Shown: positions 9,101 through 15,265 of the stretch, in pieces | Layout of the letters: the number at the start of each line of letters is the position of its first letter | Numbering within the stretch: the stretch's first letter is position 1 | Assembly (NCBI GenBank): GCA_002389055.1 | Contig: DGNT01000056.1 | Coordinates: 1-22,701, forward strand | Reading direction: 5' to 3' | Length of the DNA: 22,701 bases | From: Alcanivorax sp. UBA4485 | Lineage (GTDB): Bacteria; Pseudomonadota; Gammaproteobacteria; Pseudomonadales; Alcanivoracaceae | Made by a program: the position numbers and the translations under genes | The notes under the pieces: generated by a model | Told to the model about the DNA's origin: nothing | What the model saw: only the letters and a program-made list of their open reading frames with translations | Database searches by the model: none

Positions 9101-9208
9101 TCCGTGGAGCTGACCCAACTGCTCGGTTTCCTTGGCGCCAGCATCCATCTGCAGATCCCCGCCGGCGCGGTGAAACTGCAGTACCTGGGGGTGCCGTTAA
9201 AGCGTTGA
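6155..9208 (+). CDS. large lipoprotein with SbsA/Big_5-type Ig-like domains
   Basis: The 1017-residue protein begins with a lipoprotein signal (hydrophobic residues 8-20, lipobox LTAC with Cys23). Gly at +2 gives no inner-membrane retention signal, so an outer-membrane lipoprotein is likely. Ig-like units with the bacterial SbsA pattern (Y/T-P-x-D/A-G, then V-x-F-S-x-P-L/M) occur at about 39-140, 150-240, 471-575 and 580-720. DVNANGFFDDGE (about 785-796) looks like an EF-hand/dockerin-type Ca-binding loop. The last 200 residues are beta-rich and end in a hydrophobic stretch. ATG 6155 is preceded by GGAGAAGGA (6141-6149). Earlier in-frame ATG/ATA codons from 6065 would ruin the signal peptide. 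I do not recognise a specific function; surface adhesion or envelope structure are guesses. It stands alone between the lipase and OsmC genes. Confidence 0.85.
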   Translation: MSSIRFAPLCLLTLLCLAGLTACGGAEEGPINHLGAAPAEVFYSYPYDGQRRVSPASPVVLRFSHPLTGGADGVRLSDADGNSVALAAPEPVDGGRGLVVRPAQGDLRPGTRYRLTLDGLESDAGPLAFPDGALSFETRLATDGANRQRGFDTVLRLREVLPDGDALPFMDFSTLRLRFNQMLDTATLKYGESISLTRDGELVPAILLAKGDAVTIDPRQDLQPGERYTLTLGPSIRGFQGAALAGGGLQRSWVAGDSRPRTVMVQETPPASGRGDDPCADPQGRRSRLTGEAMNCVPIEAVLLGNGDATQQSGDVFTELAFLPHYPEVSPLRIPRGSLLTGSNVKVKIAGVVPGGIETGDIAVTFLSDASGYLLPNPFSQRPEAPRQVRLFMDVAMTAENPEANGALSQTLLQVELVGIAKVEGPRLVIDALGVVEPEVLGQETAFGLLSLHTESYPDQNNAPAPIPDTRAPFLQSTMPMAEDGLAATVQPGDALVMNFSEPLDPESLEQALSLTREGVDEPFDWSLDGASVVVRPLQPLQPGDSYTVAVSDRATDLAEPANPVQPASRTFRLPALVGDPVAPVLIATYPGFPCAVDKASWRIAEGDHGRCRGGRADDDHLPVPALPADRPIRVTLSQDIDPASVRLGDTCGSGSFRVERVAVDGDGNPVASPDGDKRKYQCEATVPGRLRVEARTLTFIPDQPWEDGAAYRYSLQSVNRTSGQRPTDCVSGEAICSQAGKRLQTALLEGPEPDWGGPDLEIHFRGAPVTDSVFQALNNLPTADVNANGFFDDGEPGYGDGEPAVNTTRLEVLGGSTLTQNPRLACDTPERCDIQVVGALNSEVIGPGEYDDPRTEQQERLPAVRVGLYPTQILASSVTVKADVLIEGGIPIESPTGTQVMRMRHPEDGGLIPGWIVATDQGPEFRADVDLYLDAPYLEAPLGGQHNQHSYPLTMELTGPVTFLPNGRMVINQVNGNVIPISVELTQLLGFLGASIHLQIPAGAVKLQYLGVPLKR

Positions 9209-9262
9209 ACCGCACGCGCTTCGGTAGCATGGTAGAAGGACAACACGCAGAAGGAGTCCACC

Positions 9263-9712
9263 ATGAGTGAATATGGCGCCACCGTTGCCTGGCACCTGCC
9301 GCCGCAGGCCAGCTTCGACTACGAAACCTTCGACCGTTCCCATGAATGGACCTTCGCGGGCGGGGAAGTGGTGCAGGCCTCCGGCTCGCCGGAATACTTT
9401 GGCACCGCCTCGCGGGTGAACCCGGACGAAGCAGTGATCGCCGCCACCGCCAGCTGCCACATGCTCACCTTCCTGTCGATCGCCGCCAAGCAGCGCCTGC
9501 GCGTGCTCAGCTATGTGGACCGGCCCCACGGCGTGGTGGAGAAAAACGAAGACGGTCGCCTGGCGATCACCCGCATCAACTTGCGCCCTAAGGTGGTGTT
9601 CGAGGAAGACGTGGACGCCGCTGCCCTGGCCAAGCTCCACAAAAGCGCCCACCGCAACTGCTTCGTCGCCAACTCCTTGCGCTCGGAAGTCACCGTCGAG
9701 CCGGAAGATTAG
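9263..9712 (+). CDS. OsmC family peroxide-reducing protein
   Basis: This is an OsmC/Ohr-fold protein of 149 residues, expected to detoxify organic or fatty-acid hydroperoxides in the cytosol using two reactive cysteines. Cys65 (ATASCHMLTF) and Cys133 (AHRNCFVANS) sit at the family positions, and RVNPDEAVIAATASCHM is the typical peroxidatic helix. It reads as the YhfA/OsmC side of the family rather than Ohr. AAGGAG at 9251-9256 is a strong ribosome site for the ATG at 9263. It follows the lipoprotein gene by 54 nt on the same strand and may be cotranscribed. A role protecting against lipid peroxides fits the alkane/fatty-acid context. Confidence 0.9.
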   Translation: MSEYGATVAWHLPPQASFDYETFDRSHEWTFAGGEVVQASGSPEYFGTASRVNPDEAVIAATASCHMLTFLSIAAKQRLRVLSYVDRPHGVVEKNEDGRLAITRINLRPKVVFEEDVDAAALAKLHKSAHRNCFVANSLRSEVTVEPED

Positions 9713-9781
9713 CCCCGGGCGCCCGGGAACGCCGTGACCGGCCGGCCACGGCCCAACGGCGACCCCCGGGCCAGGAGCGGT

Positions 9782-9813
9782 TAAAATACCCTTTTGTGTC
9801 CAGCCAAAAGGGT
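9782..9813 (+). promoter_or_regulatory. ACAD promoter with perfect 9-bp inverted repeat
   Basis: A -10-like TAAAAT (9782-9787) is followed by ACCCTTTTG (9788-9796), 8 nt, and CAAAAGGGT (9805-9813), a perfect inverted repeat ending 5 nt before the ATG at 9819. The AAGGG of the right arm is also the only ribosome-binding candidate. If transcription starts near 9794, most of the left arm is not transcribed, so a DNA operator is more likely than an RNA hairpin. No good -35 is visible. Confidence 0.55.
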
Positions 9814-9818
9814 CAGTC

Positions 9819-10958
9819 ATGCTCGATCAGAACGAAATCGATCTGTTCCGCGATAACGTCCGCAAATTCCTCGAGAAGGAAGTGGCGCCTCACTACGACC
9901 AGTGGGAAAAGGACGAAAAACTCCCCCGCGACCTCTGGAACCGCATGGGCGAAAACGGCCTGCTGTGCGTGGACGTCCCGGAACAATACGGCGGTTTCGG
10001 CGCGGACTTCCGCCTCTCCGCGATCATGGTGGAAGAAGCCTCGCGCATGGGCTTCGGCGCCCTGGCCTCCAACCTGTCCGTGCACTCGGACATTGTCGCG
10101 CCCTACATCCTCCACCTGGGCAGCGAAGAGCAGAAACAGACCTGGCTGCCGAAGATGGTCAGCGGCGAAGCCGTGGGCGCCATCGGCATGACCGAGCCCG
10201 GCGCCGGCTCCGACCTGCAGGGCATGAAAACCCGTGCCGACAAAGACGGCGACGGCTACGTGATCAGCGGCCAGAAAACCTTCATCACCAACGGCCAGCA
10301 CTGCGACGTCATCGTGCTCGCCACCAAAACCGACCCCAACGCCGGCTCCAAGGGCATGACCCTGTTCACCGTCGACACCAGCCTGCCCGGCTTCGCCCGT
10401 GGCCGGAACCTGGAAAAGATGGGCCACCACGCCGCCGACACCTCCGAGCTGTTCTTCGAGAATGTCAAAGTGGGTGCCGACCAGATCCTCGGCGGGGAAG
10501 GGCGCGGCTTCGCCAACCTGATGAACGAACTGCCCCGCGAACGCCTGATCCTGGCGCTCGGCGCCGTCGCCGCCTGCGAAGGCATGATCGACCGCACCAT
10601 CGCCTACACCCAGGAACGCCAGGCCTTCGGCCAGTCGATCAGCAAATTCCAGAACACCCGCTTCGTGCTCGCCGACCTGCACGCCCAGGTGCAGGTCAAC
10701 AAAGCGTTCTGCGAACAATCCATCGAGCAATACGACCGCGGCGAACTGAGCACCACCAACGCCTCCATCGCCAAGCTCACCACCACCGAGCTGCAAGGCA
10801 AAGTGGCCGACCAGTGCCTGCAGCTCTTCGGCGGCTACGGCTACATGCAGGAATACCCGATCTCCCGCGACTTCGTCGACGCGCGTATCCAGCGCATCTA
10901 CGGCGGCACCAGCGAGATCATGAAAGAGATTATTGCTCGGGATATTTTGGGGCGGTAA
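9819..10958 (+). CDS. acyl-CoA dehydrogenase (LCAD/IVD-like catalytic base)
   Basis: This FAD-dependent acyl-CoA dehydrogenase of 379 residues makes the trans-2-enoyl-CoA in the first step of beta-oxidation. Signature stretches are GAIGMTEPGAGSDLQGMKT (FAD/substrate loop), FITNGQHCDV, and the C-terminal QLFGGYGYMQEYPISRD. The usual medium-chain catalytic Glu of YEGT is Gly here (IYGGTSEI, about residue 362). A Glu241 in ELPRERLILAL matches the position used by long-chain and isovaleryl-CoA dehydrogenases, so the base is probably there and long or branched acyl-CoA is the likely substrate. The gene appears monocistronic with its own palindromic promoter and is followed by hairpins. It marks the left edge of the accessory block. 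Confidence 0.93.
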   Translation: MLDQNEIDLFRDNVRKFLEKEVAPHYDQWEKDEKLPRDLWNRMGENGLLCVDVPEQYGGFGADFRLSAIMVEEASRMGFGALASNLSVHSDIVAPYILHLGSEEQKQTWLPKMVSGEAVGAIGMTEPGAGSDLQGMKTRADKDGDGYVISGQKTFITNGQHCDVIVLATKTDPNAGSKGMTLFTVDTSLPGFARGRNLEKMGHHAADTSELFFENVKVGADQILGGEGRGFANLMNELPRERLILALGAVAACEGMIDRTIAYTQERQAFGQSISKFQNTRFVLADLHAQVQVNKAFCEQSIEQYDRGELSTTNASIAKLTTTELQGKVADQCLQLFGGYGYMQEYPISRDFVDARIQRIYGGTSEIMKEIIARDILGR

Positions 10959-10966
10959 CCAGCTAA

Positions 10967-10985
10967 GGCTTGCTCGTCGCAAGCC
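10967..10985 (+). other. hairpin just after ACAD
   Basis: GGCTTGC (10967-10973) and GCAAGCC (10979-10985) form a perfect 7-bp stem with a 5-nt loop, 8 nt after the ACAD stop. No T-tract follows. It probably protects the mRNA 3' end or pauses polymerase before the terminator downstream. Confidence 0.4.
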
Positions 10986-11140
10986 CAGGCCTCTCTCGGA
11001 TCAAGAACGCGGCTTCGGCCGCGTTTTCTGTATTCACGCGTGTACTCAATAAGCGCGCCAAGCAGGTATCGAACGAGAATATCAAAGATCTAGAAGGTAA
11101 GATCGAGGCAGGCAAGGCCGACCTTGCAGATATCAAGTAA
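10970..11140 (+). pseudogene. possible C-terminal remnant of an unknown gene
   Basis: A frame open from 10967 to TAA at 11138-11140 reads, in its last 29 codons, as a charged helical protein tail (KQVSNENIKDLEGKIEAGKA, then DLADIK). It has no ATG or GTG and no ribosome site; the only early start codon is a TTG at 10970. The upstream half crosses the ACAD terminator and is probably open by chance. The likely reading is that about 11030-11140 is the 3' end of a gene whose 5' part was lost when the accessory block was joined. I do not recognise the family. Confidence 0.35.
11004..11028 (+). terminator. intrinsic terminator for the ACAD gene
   Basis: AACGCGGC (11006-11013), a TTCG tetraloop and GCCGCGTT (11018-11025) form a stable stem that runs into TTTT. 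The tetraloop and U-run are typical of rho-independent terminators. It ends the native transcription unit just before base composition drops. Confidence 0.75.
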
Positions 11141-11150
11141 TCTGGAGACG

Positions 11151-12458
11151 ATGCCTGGGATACCATACAAGGGTGAAGGCGCTGACAGGAGCACGAAATT
11201 GCCCATTCTAGTTTCAGCCGACCGCGCTCGAATACTTCTCAACCGGCTTCAGGAGCGGCTTTGGGTAAAGCCACTATCGGTTTGCGTGCTGTCGATCTTG
11301 CTCGTTTTTGCCGCGAAGCTCGCCGACGGAACGCCGCTAATGCAGTTGGTGCCTGCGCTTAAACAGGAAGCCATCGAAACGCTGTTGTCCATTATCGCGG
11401 GTAGCATGCTGGTGATCGCCACCTTCTCGGTAGCGTCGATGGTGTCCGCCTACGCTTCTGCATCGGGCACGGCGACCCCGCGCTCGTTTCCTCTGGTCAT
11501 CGCCGACGACGCGTCGCAAAACGCGCTATCGACTTTCGTTGGCGCATTTATTTTCAGTATCGTGGCGCTCACCGCTGTCATGAACGGCTACTTCAAGACA
11601 GCGGCCCTTTTTGTCACCTTCGTCCTAACGGTGATCGTCTTTGGCGTGGTTATTGTCACGTTTGTCCGTTGGGTTGACCGCATCGCGCGGCTCGGTCGTC
11701 TCGGATCGACGATTAATAAAGTCGAAGCAGCGACCGGAAAGGCCCTGAAGCGGCGGCGCGATGCGAAGACGCTCTGCGGTGTGCCGGTGCGGTCGGGAGC
11801 GCGCGGCCCCGCTTTGTTTGCAGAAAGCGTGGGCTACATTCAATACATCGACATGGCGGCCCTTCAGGCGTGGGCTGAGGAGAACCAGCTCCGGTTGGAG
11901 ATCGCTGCTCTCCCTGGAGCGTTCATTACCCCTGACCGGGCAGTGGCGTATATCAAAGGGCGACCGAATGAACAGGCCGCACTCAATTGCGAGCAGGTAA
12001 TCCAGTCGTTCCAGATTGGAAACAGCCGTCTTTTCGACGACGATCCGCGCTTTGGCCTGGTTGTTCTGTCGGAGATTGCCGGTCGTGCTCTGTCGCCGGG
12101 CATTAATGATCCCGGTACGGCGATTGATATCATCGGAGCGCTTCTACGGCTCTTTATTCTTTGGGGCGGGCCCTCGAAGGCTGATGATCAGAAATCTCCG
12201 GTTCATGATCGCGTAGAAGTGCCCGAACTTTCCGCGCAGGACATGTTCGATGATGCGTTCACGGCGATCGCCCGCGACGGCGCTGGCGTGGTCGAGGTGT
12301 CGATCCGTTTGCAGAAGGCATTACGAACGCTCAAAGCGCTGGGTGAGCCAGAGGTGCGAGACGCCGCCGAGCGCCATGGGAAGCTGGCGCTAAAGCGTGC
12401 ACAAATCGCTATGAGCCTGGAGGAAGACTTGGAGGCCGTTCGAAACGCCGCCAGCTAG
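11151..12458 (+). CDS. DUF2254 family membrane protein
   Basis: This is a predicted inner-membrane protein of the DUF2254 family (435 residues from the chosen start); the family has no established function. Four hydrophobic segments are at about 41-57, 78-98, 127-145 and 149-172, followed by a large soluble C-terminal half. The family hallmark is DDPRFGLVVLSEIAGRALSP followed by GINDPGTAIDIIG. Start choice is unsure: ATG 11151 has GGAG at 11144-11147 with a short spacing, and a TTG at 11124 in the same frame has no better site. Codon use differs clearly from the ACAD gene upstream, indicating transfer. It is the first gene of the accessory block. Confidence 0.85.
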   Translation: MPGIPYKGEGADRSTKLPILVSADRARILLNRLQERLWVKPLSVCVLSILLVFAAKLADGTPLMQLVPALKQEAIETLLSIIAGSMLVIATFSVASMVSAYASASGTATPRSFPLVIADDASQNALSTFVGAFIFSIVALTAVMNGYFKTAALFVTFVLTVIVFGVVIVTFVRWVDRIARLGRLGSTINKVEAATGKALKRRRDAKTLCGVPVRSGARGPALFAESVGYIQYIDMAALQAWAEENQLRLEIAALPGAFITPDRAVAYIKGRPNEQAALNCEQVIQSFQIGNSRLFDDDPRFGLVVLSEIAGRALSPGINDPGTAIDIIGALLRLFILWGGPSKADDQKSPVHDRVEVPELSAQDMFDDAFTAIARDGAGVVEVSIRLQKALRTLKALGEPEVRDAAERHGKLALKRAQIAMSLEEDLEAVRNAAS

Positions 12459-12504
12459 GCGAACCTGGCCGCTTCGCCAGACGCTCTGCAAGAAGAATCA
12501 TAGA

Positions 12505-12516
12505 TTCGGGCCCGAA
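12505..12516. promoter_or_regulatory. 12-bp palindrome upstream of lysE-like gene
   Basis: TTCGGGCCCGAA is a perfect 12-bp palindrome 37 nt before the LysE-family start. In the same 95-nt gap, GGCGAA (12458-12463) and TTCGCC (12473-12478) pair around 9 nt and may form a weak terminator for the DUF2254 gene. An operator role for the palindrome is only inferred from position. Confidence 0.3.
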
Positions 12517-12553
12517 ACGTTCAGAGTTAGCGGACTTTGTATAGGAGTCATGG

Positions 12554-13183
12554 ATGCTAGGGGCTTATGAGTTCTGGCTTTTTTTGAGTGCGAGCTTTTT
12601 TCTCTGGATTACTCCAGGGCCTGACACCATGTACATCTTGGCCAGAACCTTGTCTCAAGGTCGTCTGGCGGGTGTCCTGTCAGTACTCGGTGTAAGCACT
12701 GGAATTCTCGTGCATACCGTATTCGCGGCCCTCGGGCTTTCCACGCTATTGGCGAGTTCAGCGTTAGCATTTATGGTGGTGAAGTTTGTTGGTGCTGCCT
12801 ATCTTATCTACCTTGGTGTCCAGGCTTTGCGTAGTGAACGCGAGCCCTTTCCATCCGCTGGCGTGGTCGTGCAAAGCCGATCGAAGATATTTCGCCAGGG
12901 GCTTCTCACAAACCTTCTGAACCCCAAGATTGCAATATTCTTTCTGGCGTTTCTGCCACAATTTGTAGCGCCTGATAGTGAGAGTAGCAGTGCGGGTATC
13001 TTCCTGTTCTTGGGTGGCATCTTCGTTATGGGGGGTACGTTGTGGTGTCTTTTACTGGTCGGATTCGCGACCCGTTTCATGGCGGCGGTCGGGCCAAGAA
13101 CCCGGCTGTCACGATCCGTGGGCAAAGTCACAGGGCTGGTATACATAGGTCTTGGATTGAACCTGCTTCGCGCTAAGCTGTAA
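12554..13183 (+). CDS. LysE/RhtB family amino-acid exporter
   Basis: This is an inner-membrane exporter of the LysE/RhtB superfamily (209 residues), the group that expels lysine, threonine, homoserine or related metabolites. The family signature ITPGPDTMYILARTLSQGRL is at residues about 19-38, and NLLNPKIAIFFLAFLPQF near residue 120 is the second conserved block. About six hydrophobic segments are spread over the length. GGAG at 12544-12547 serves the ATG at 12554; an overlapping ATG at 12550 is out of frame. Substrate cannot be called. It is followed 54 nt later by a GNAT gene; export plus acetylation of a toxic metabolite is possible but unproven. Confidence 0.9.
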   Translation: MLGAYEFWLFLSASFFLWITPGPDTMYILARTLSQGRLAGVLSVLGVSTGILVHTVFAALGLSTLLASSALAFMVVKFVGAAYLIYLGVQALRSEREPFPSAGVVVQSRSKIFRQGLLTNLLNPKIAIFFLAFLPQFVAPDSESSSAGIFLFLGGIFVMGGTLWCLLLVGFATRFMAAVGPRTRLSRSVGKVTGLVYIGLGLNLLRAKL

Positions 13184-13237
13184 CGCTGGGTGTCCCGTCG
13201 GCTCGCCGATTCCCATCGCTGCTGAAAGGAAAAGATT

Positions 13238-13702
13238 TTGGATATCATCCCTTTAGCTGATAAAAAAGAGGTCATCGCAGAGCTGGCGCAGCTTCATCAT
13301 GAAGAGTGGAAGCATTTGAATCCCTCGCTTACTCTGGAAGGTCGCGCCGAGGCGATCACCGAGGCTGCGGGGCGAGAGGGTATTCCGTCGATATTTATCG
13401 CAGTATCCGGGAATCAGCTTGTTGGCTCGGCTGCTCTAGTAGAAAACGACATGGACACCAAACCGGACTTAACGCCTTGGCTAGCCGCCGTTTATGTGAA
13501 AGAAACCTTTCGGCACCAAGGCGTAGCAACCTACCTGATCGCCCGATGCGAAGCTGAAGCGGCTCGCTCAAACGCTAAGACCTGGTACCTCTACACCGAG
13601 TTCGCCTCGAGACTTTATGAGAAACTTGGCTGGCTTCATCTGGAGCGATCCGAATATAAGGGTGTGACGGTTGATGTCATGTACAAGAATATCACCTCTT
13701 AA
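13238..13702 (+). CDS. GNAT family N-acetyltransferase
   Basis: This is an acetyl-CoA-dependent N-acetyltransferase of 154 residues. The beta4-alpha3 acetyl-CoA site is LAAVYVKETFRHQGVATYLI, with the R-x-x-G-x-A pyrophosphate loop (RHQGVA). The C-terminal YTEFASRLYEKLGW is the usual motif B/Tyr region. The start is TTG at 13238, chosen because AAAGGA at 13225-13230 lies 7 nt upstream and the first residues (DIIPLADKKEV) fit the family start; there is no nearby in-frame ATG. The acceptor is unknown. Base composition matches the accessory block. An attC-like hairpin follows it. Confidence 0.88.
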   Translation: MDIIPLADKKEVIAELAQLHHEEWKHLNPSLTLEGRAEAITEAAGREGIPSIFIAVSGNQLVGSAALVENDMDTKPDLTPWLAAVYVKETFRHQGVATYLIARCEAEAARSNAKTWYLYTEFASRLYEKLGWLHLERSEYKGVTVDVMYKNITS

Positions 13703-13710
13703 AAAGCACA

Positions 13711-13780
13711 GTCTCAGCAGCGACCTCTCCGGTGCGGCTGCGGCTCCACCATAAGGCCGCTCGTGCTGAGGACGTTAGGC
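13711..13780 (+). repeat. attC-like imperfect hairpin ending in GTTAGGC
   Basis: The GNAT-nucleotidyltransferase gap folds as GTC/GAC (13711-13713/13771-13773), an unpaired G at 13770, TCAGCA/TGCTGA (13714-13719/13764-13769), GCGACCT/AGGCCGC with one mismatch (13720-13726/13754-13760) and GGTG/CACC (13731-13734/13747-13750). It ends with GTTAGGC (13774-13780), which fits the integron core GTTRRRY, 6 nt before the next ATG. The matching 5' RYYYAAC box is not recognisable, so this is at best a degenerate attC site. Confidence 0.4.
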
Positions 13781-13786
13781 ATCGAA

Positions 13787-14332
13787 ATGGACAGTAGTGC
13801 AAAGCTCAAGAAGTGGATATCGGAAGACGCCATGCGAATGCAGGCGCTTTTCATTGCACGTTCGCTGGGGTTGAGTGATTGGTGCCTTGCCGCCGGGTTC
13901 GTTCGCAACCTGGTGTGGGATAAACTTCACGGATATAGCCGCGCGACAGATCTTAATGACATCGACTTGATTTACTTTGATTCGGAAAATACAAGCGAGG
14001 CAGCGGATAAAGACTTAGAGAAGCGGATCGAAGCGATCTCCGACTTTCCATGGTCGGTAAAGAACCAGGCGAGAATGCATAGACGGAATTCAGACAGTCC
14101 GTATGTGTCGACTGAAGACGCTATGAGCTATTGGGTGGAAGTAGAAACGGCGGTTGGCGCGACCCTTAATGAAAGTAACGAGATAGAGATCGTCGCACCG
14201 TTTGGTATTGAGGTGCTTTTCGAAAACACGATTACGCCGAATCCAAAGAGGCCGAAGCCAGACGTGTTTGCTCAGCGAATGCAAGAAAAAAGGTGGCTTG
14301 AAATTTGGCCGAACTTGGTGGTGAATACCTAA
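13787..14332 (+). CDS. NTP_transf_6 family nucleotidyltransferase
   Basis: The 181-residue protein of the nucleotidyltransferase-like family PF06042 is a Pol-beta-fold relative of unknown substrate. AAGFVRN (35-41) stands in for the nucleotide-binding G-S motif, and DLNDIDLIYFD (55-65) contains the metal-binding Asp58 and Asp60. PWSVKNQARMH (88-98) is the third conserved block. The ATG at 13787 was chosen, with AGG at 13777-13779 upstream; a GTG at 13763 would add eight residues and overlap the hairpin. The stop overlaps ACCTAAC (14327-14333), which fits the integron RYYYAAC box. A cassette-like origin is possible. Confidence 0.87.
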   Translation: MDSSAKLKKWISEDAMRMQALFIARSLGLSDWCLAAGFVRNLVWDKLHGYSRATDLNDIDLIYFDSENTSEAADKDLEKRIEAISDFPWSVKNQARMHRRNSDSPYVSTEDAMSYWVEVETAVGATLNESNEIEIVAPFGIEVLFENTITPNPKRPKPDVFAQRMQEKRWLEIWPNLVVNT

Positions 14333-14439
14333 CCACGCAATTAAGCATGCACCCTTGGCTCGCTTTGCTTCGTTGAACCACCTAACCGCATCAGTAACTG
14401 CTGCAGTAATCGTATCCTACAAATATAAGGTTGTGTGCT

Positions 14440-14829
14440 GTGAAGATGTATCGGGGTTCATGCCATTGCGGAAGAATCCGGTTTGAAGTGGATGCGGACA
14501 TTGATCATGTCCGTTCTTGCGATTGTTCCGTCTGCCGGCGGAGAGGCGCACTGAATCATCGAGTGGCGAAAGAGTCGCTGCGGCTACTAGTCCCCTGGAG
14601 CGATCTCACGCTGTACCAATGGGGATCGCGAACAGCGAAGGACTACTTCTGCCCGGTGTGCGGAATCCTGCCATTCAGACGACCGAGCGACCCCACTGCG
14701 CAGGAGCTGCGCGAGGGCGTCGAGCCCTTCGACGGTTGGGCAGTTAATGTAAGGTGCCTGGAAGGGCTCGATCTTGACGCCATTCCCGTCAAAAAAATTT
14801 ATGGCAGCAGAATTGAACATGACGTCTAG
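14440..14829 (+). CDS. GFA family zinc-binding protein
   Basis: This 129-residue protein belongs to the GFA/CENP-V family, named after a glutathione-dependent formaldehyde-activating enzyme; most members have unknown activity. The zinc ligands are all present: SCHCG (Cys8, Cys10), SCDCSVC (Cys27, Cys29, Cys32) and CPVCG (Cys71, Cys74). The GTG at 14440 was chosen because AAGG at 14427-14430 is 9 nt upstream; an ATG two codons on (14446) is an alternative. It sits in the accessory block, convergent with the HTH gene downstream, and shows no operon link to a formaldehyde pathway. Confidence 0.85.
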   Translation: MKMYRGSCHCGRIRFEVDADIDHVRSCDCSVCRRRGALNHRVAKESLRLLVPWSDLTLYQWGSRTAKDYFCPVCGILPFRRPSDPTAQELREGVEPFDGWAVNVRCLEGLDLDAIPVKKIYGSRIEHDV

Positions 14830-14868
14830 CGGTTGCTCGCAGTCGATGTACACCACCTGGCCGGTTGA

Positions 14869-14897
14869 AGTCTAACGGTCTCAACCAGACTTAGAGT
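14869..14897. terminator. imperfect hairpin between convergent GFA and HTH genes
   Basis: GTCT/AGAC (14878-14881/14887-14890) and AGTCTAA/TTAGAGT (14869-14875/14891-14897, one mismatch) make a bulged stem. It ends next to the HTH stop at 14898. There is no long T-run, so bidirectional termination is a weak inference. Confidence 0.25.
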
Positions 14898-15230
14898 CTA
14901 TGCCGCTTGGGGTTTTCCTGACGAAATAACTTTGCCAACTTCTTCTGACGAAGCGCCAAGCGCCAGTAAAGCTCGCATGAGTAGATCGATAGAAACGCTG
15001 GGGTCCCCTGCTTCCATCTTGGCGACTCGAGACTGGCTGGATTGGATCAGCTTGGCTAGCTCGACCTGGCTCAGATCTTTCTTGCGCCGATTTTGTTTGA
15101 GGGAATGGCTGAGAGCCAGCTTCATCTCAATGTAGGCGGACTCCTCAGGTGTCAAGCTAAGAAAATCGTCGGCATTGCCGACTTTCCAGCCGTTTTTTTC
15201 AAGCTTCTTACGCTTATTTGAATGCATCAT
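14898..15230 (-). CDS. XRE/HigA-like helix-turn-helix regulator, orphan
   Basis: This is a small DNA-binding protein of the HigA-type antitoxin/XRE family (110 residues). KRKKLEKNGWKVGNADDFLS is the typical N-terminal segment, and LSQVELAKLIQSSQSRVAKM is the helix-turn-helix. Such proteins usually repress their own operon and neutralise a RelE/HigB toxin coded just upstream. No toxin frame exists here: the upstream DNA is a 71-nt gap and then the unrelated PaaI thioesterase. The ATG at 15230 (an ATGATG pair) was chosen over the ATG at 15257 because the promoter and palindrome at 15237-15265 would otherwise lie inside the gene. No ribosome site is visible, which fits a leaderless mRNA. Confidence 0.8.
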   Translation of the reverse strand: MMHSNKRKKLEKNGWKVGNADDFLSLTPEESAYIEMKLALSHSLKQNRRKKDLSQVELAKLIQSSQSRVAKMEAGDPSVSIDLLMRALLALGASSEEVGKVISSGKPQAA

Positions 15231-15236
15231 GTCGAT

Positions 15237-15265
15237 AAAATATGTCATATCCGACATAACATCAA
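15237..15265 (-). promoter_or_regulatory. promoter with embedded operator for the HTH gene
   Basis: Read on the minus strand, TTGATG (15265-15260) and TATTTT (15242-15237) are 17 nt apart. The spacer holds a perfect palindrome TATGTC-N6-GACATA (15241-15258) that also touches the -10. The predicted transcription start falls on or next to the ATG at 15230, giving a leaderless message. This is the layout expected for autorepression. Confidence 0.55.

Noticed and set aside
6194..9148. A 984-codon open frame antisense to the lipoprotein gene
   Set aside because: Its composition is Gly/Ala/His/Arg/Gln-rich without domains. It mirrors the GC-biased codons of the real gene, which has a signal peptide and a ribosome site.
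9714..9727. 14-bp palindrome CCCGGGCGCCCGGG after the OsmC gene
   Set aside because: It could be a stem but has almost no loop and no T-tract, and pure G/C palindromes arise easily at this base composition. A weak termination role is not excluded.
14824..14876. GTCTAGC at the GFA stop and GTCTAAC at 14870 as further integron core boxes
   Set aside because: The first breaks the AAC of the consensus, and the enclosed sequence does not fold into an attC-like hairpin.
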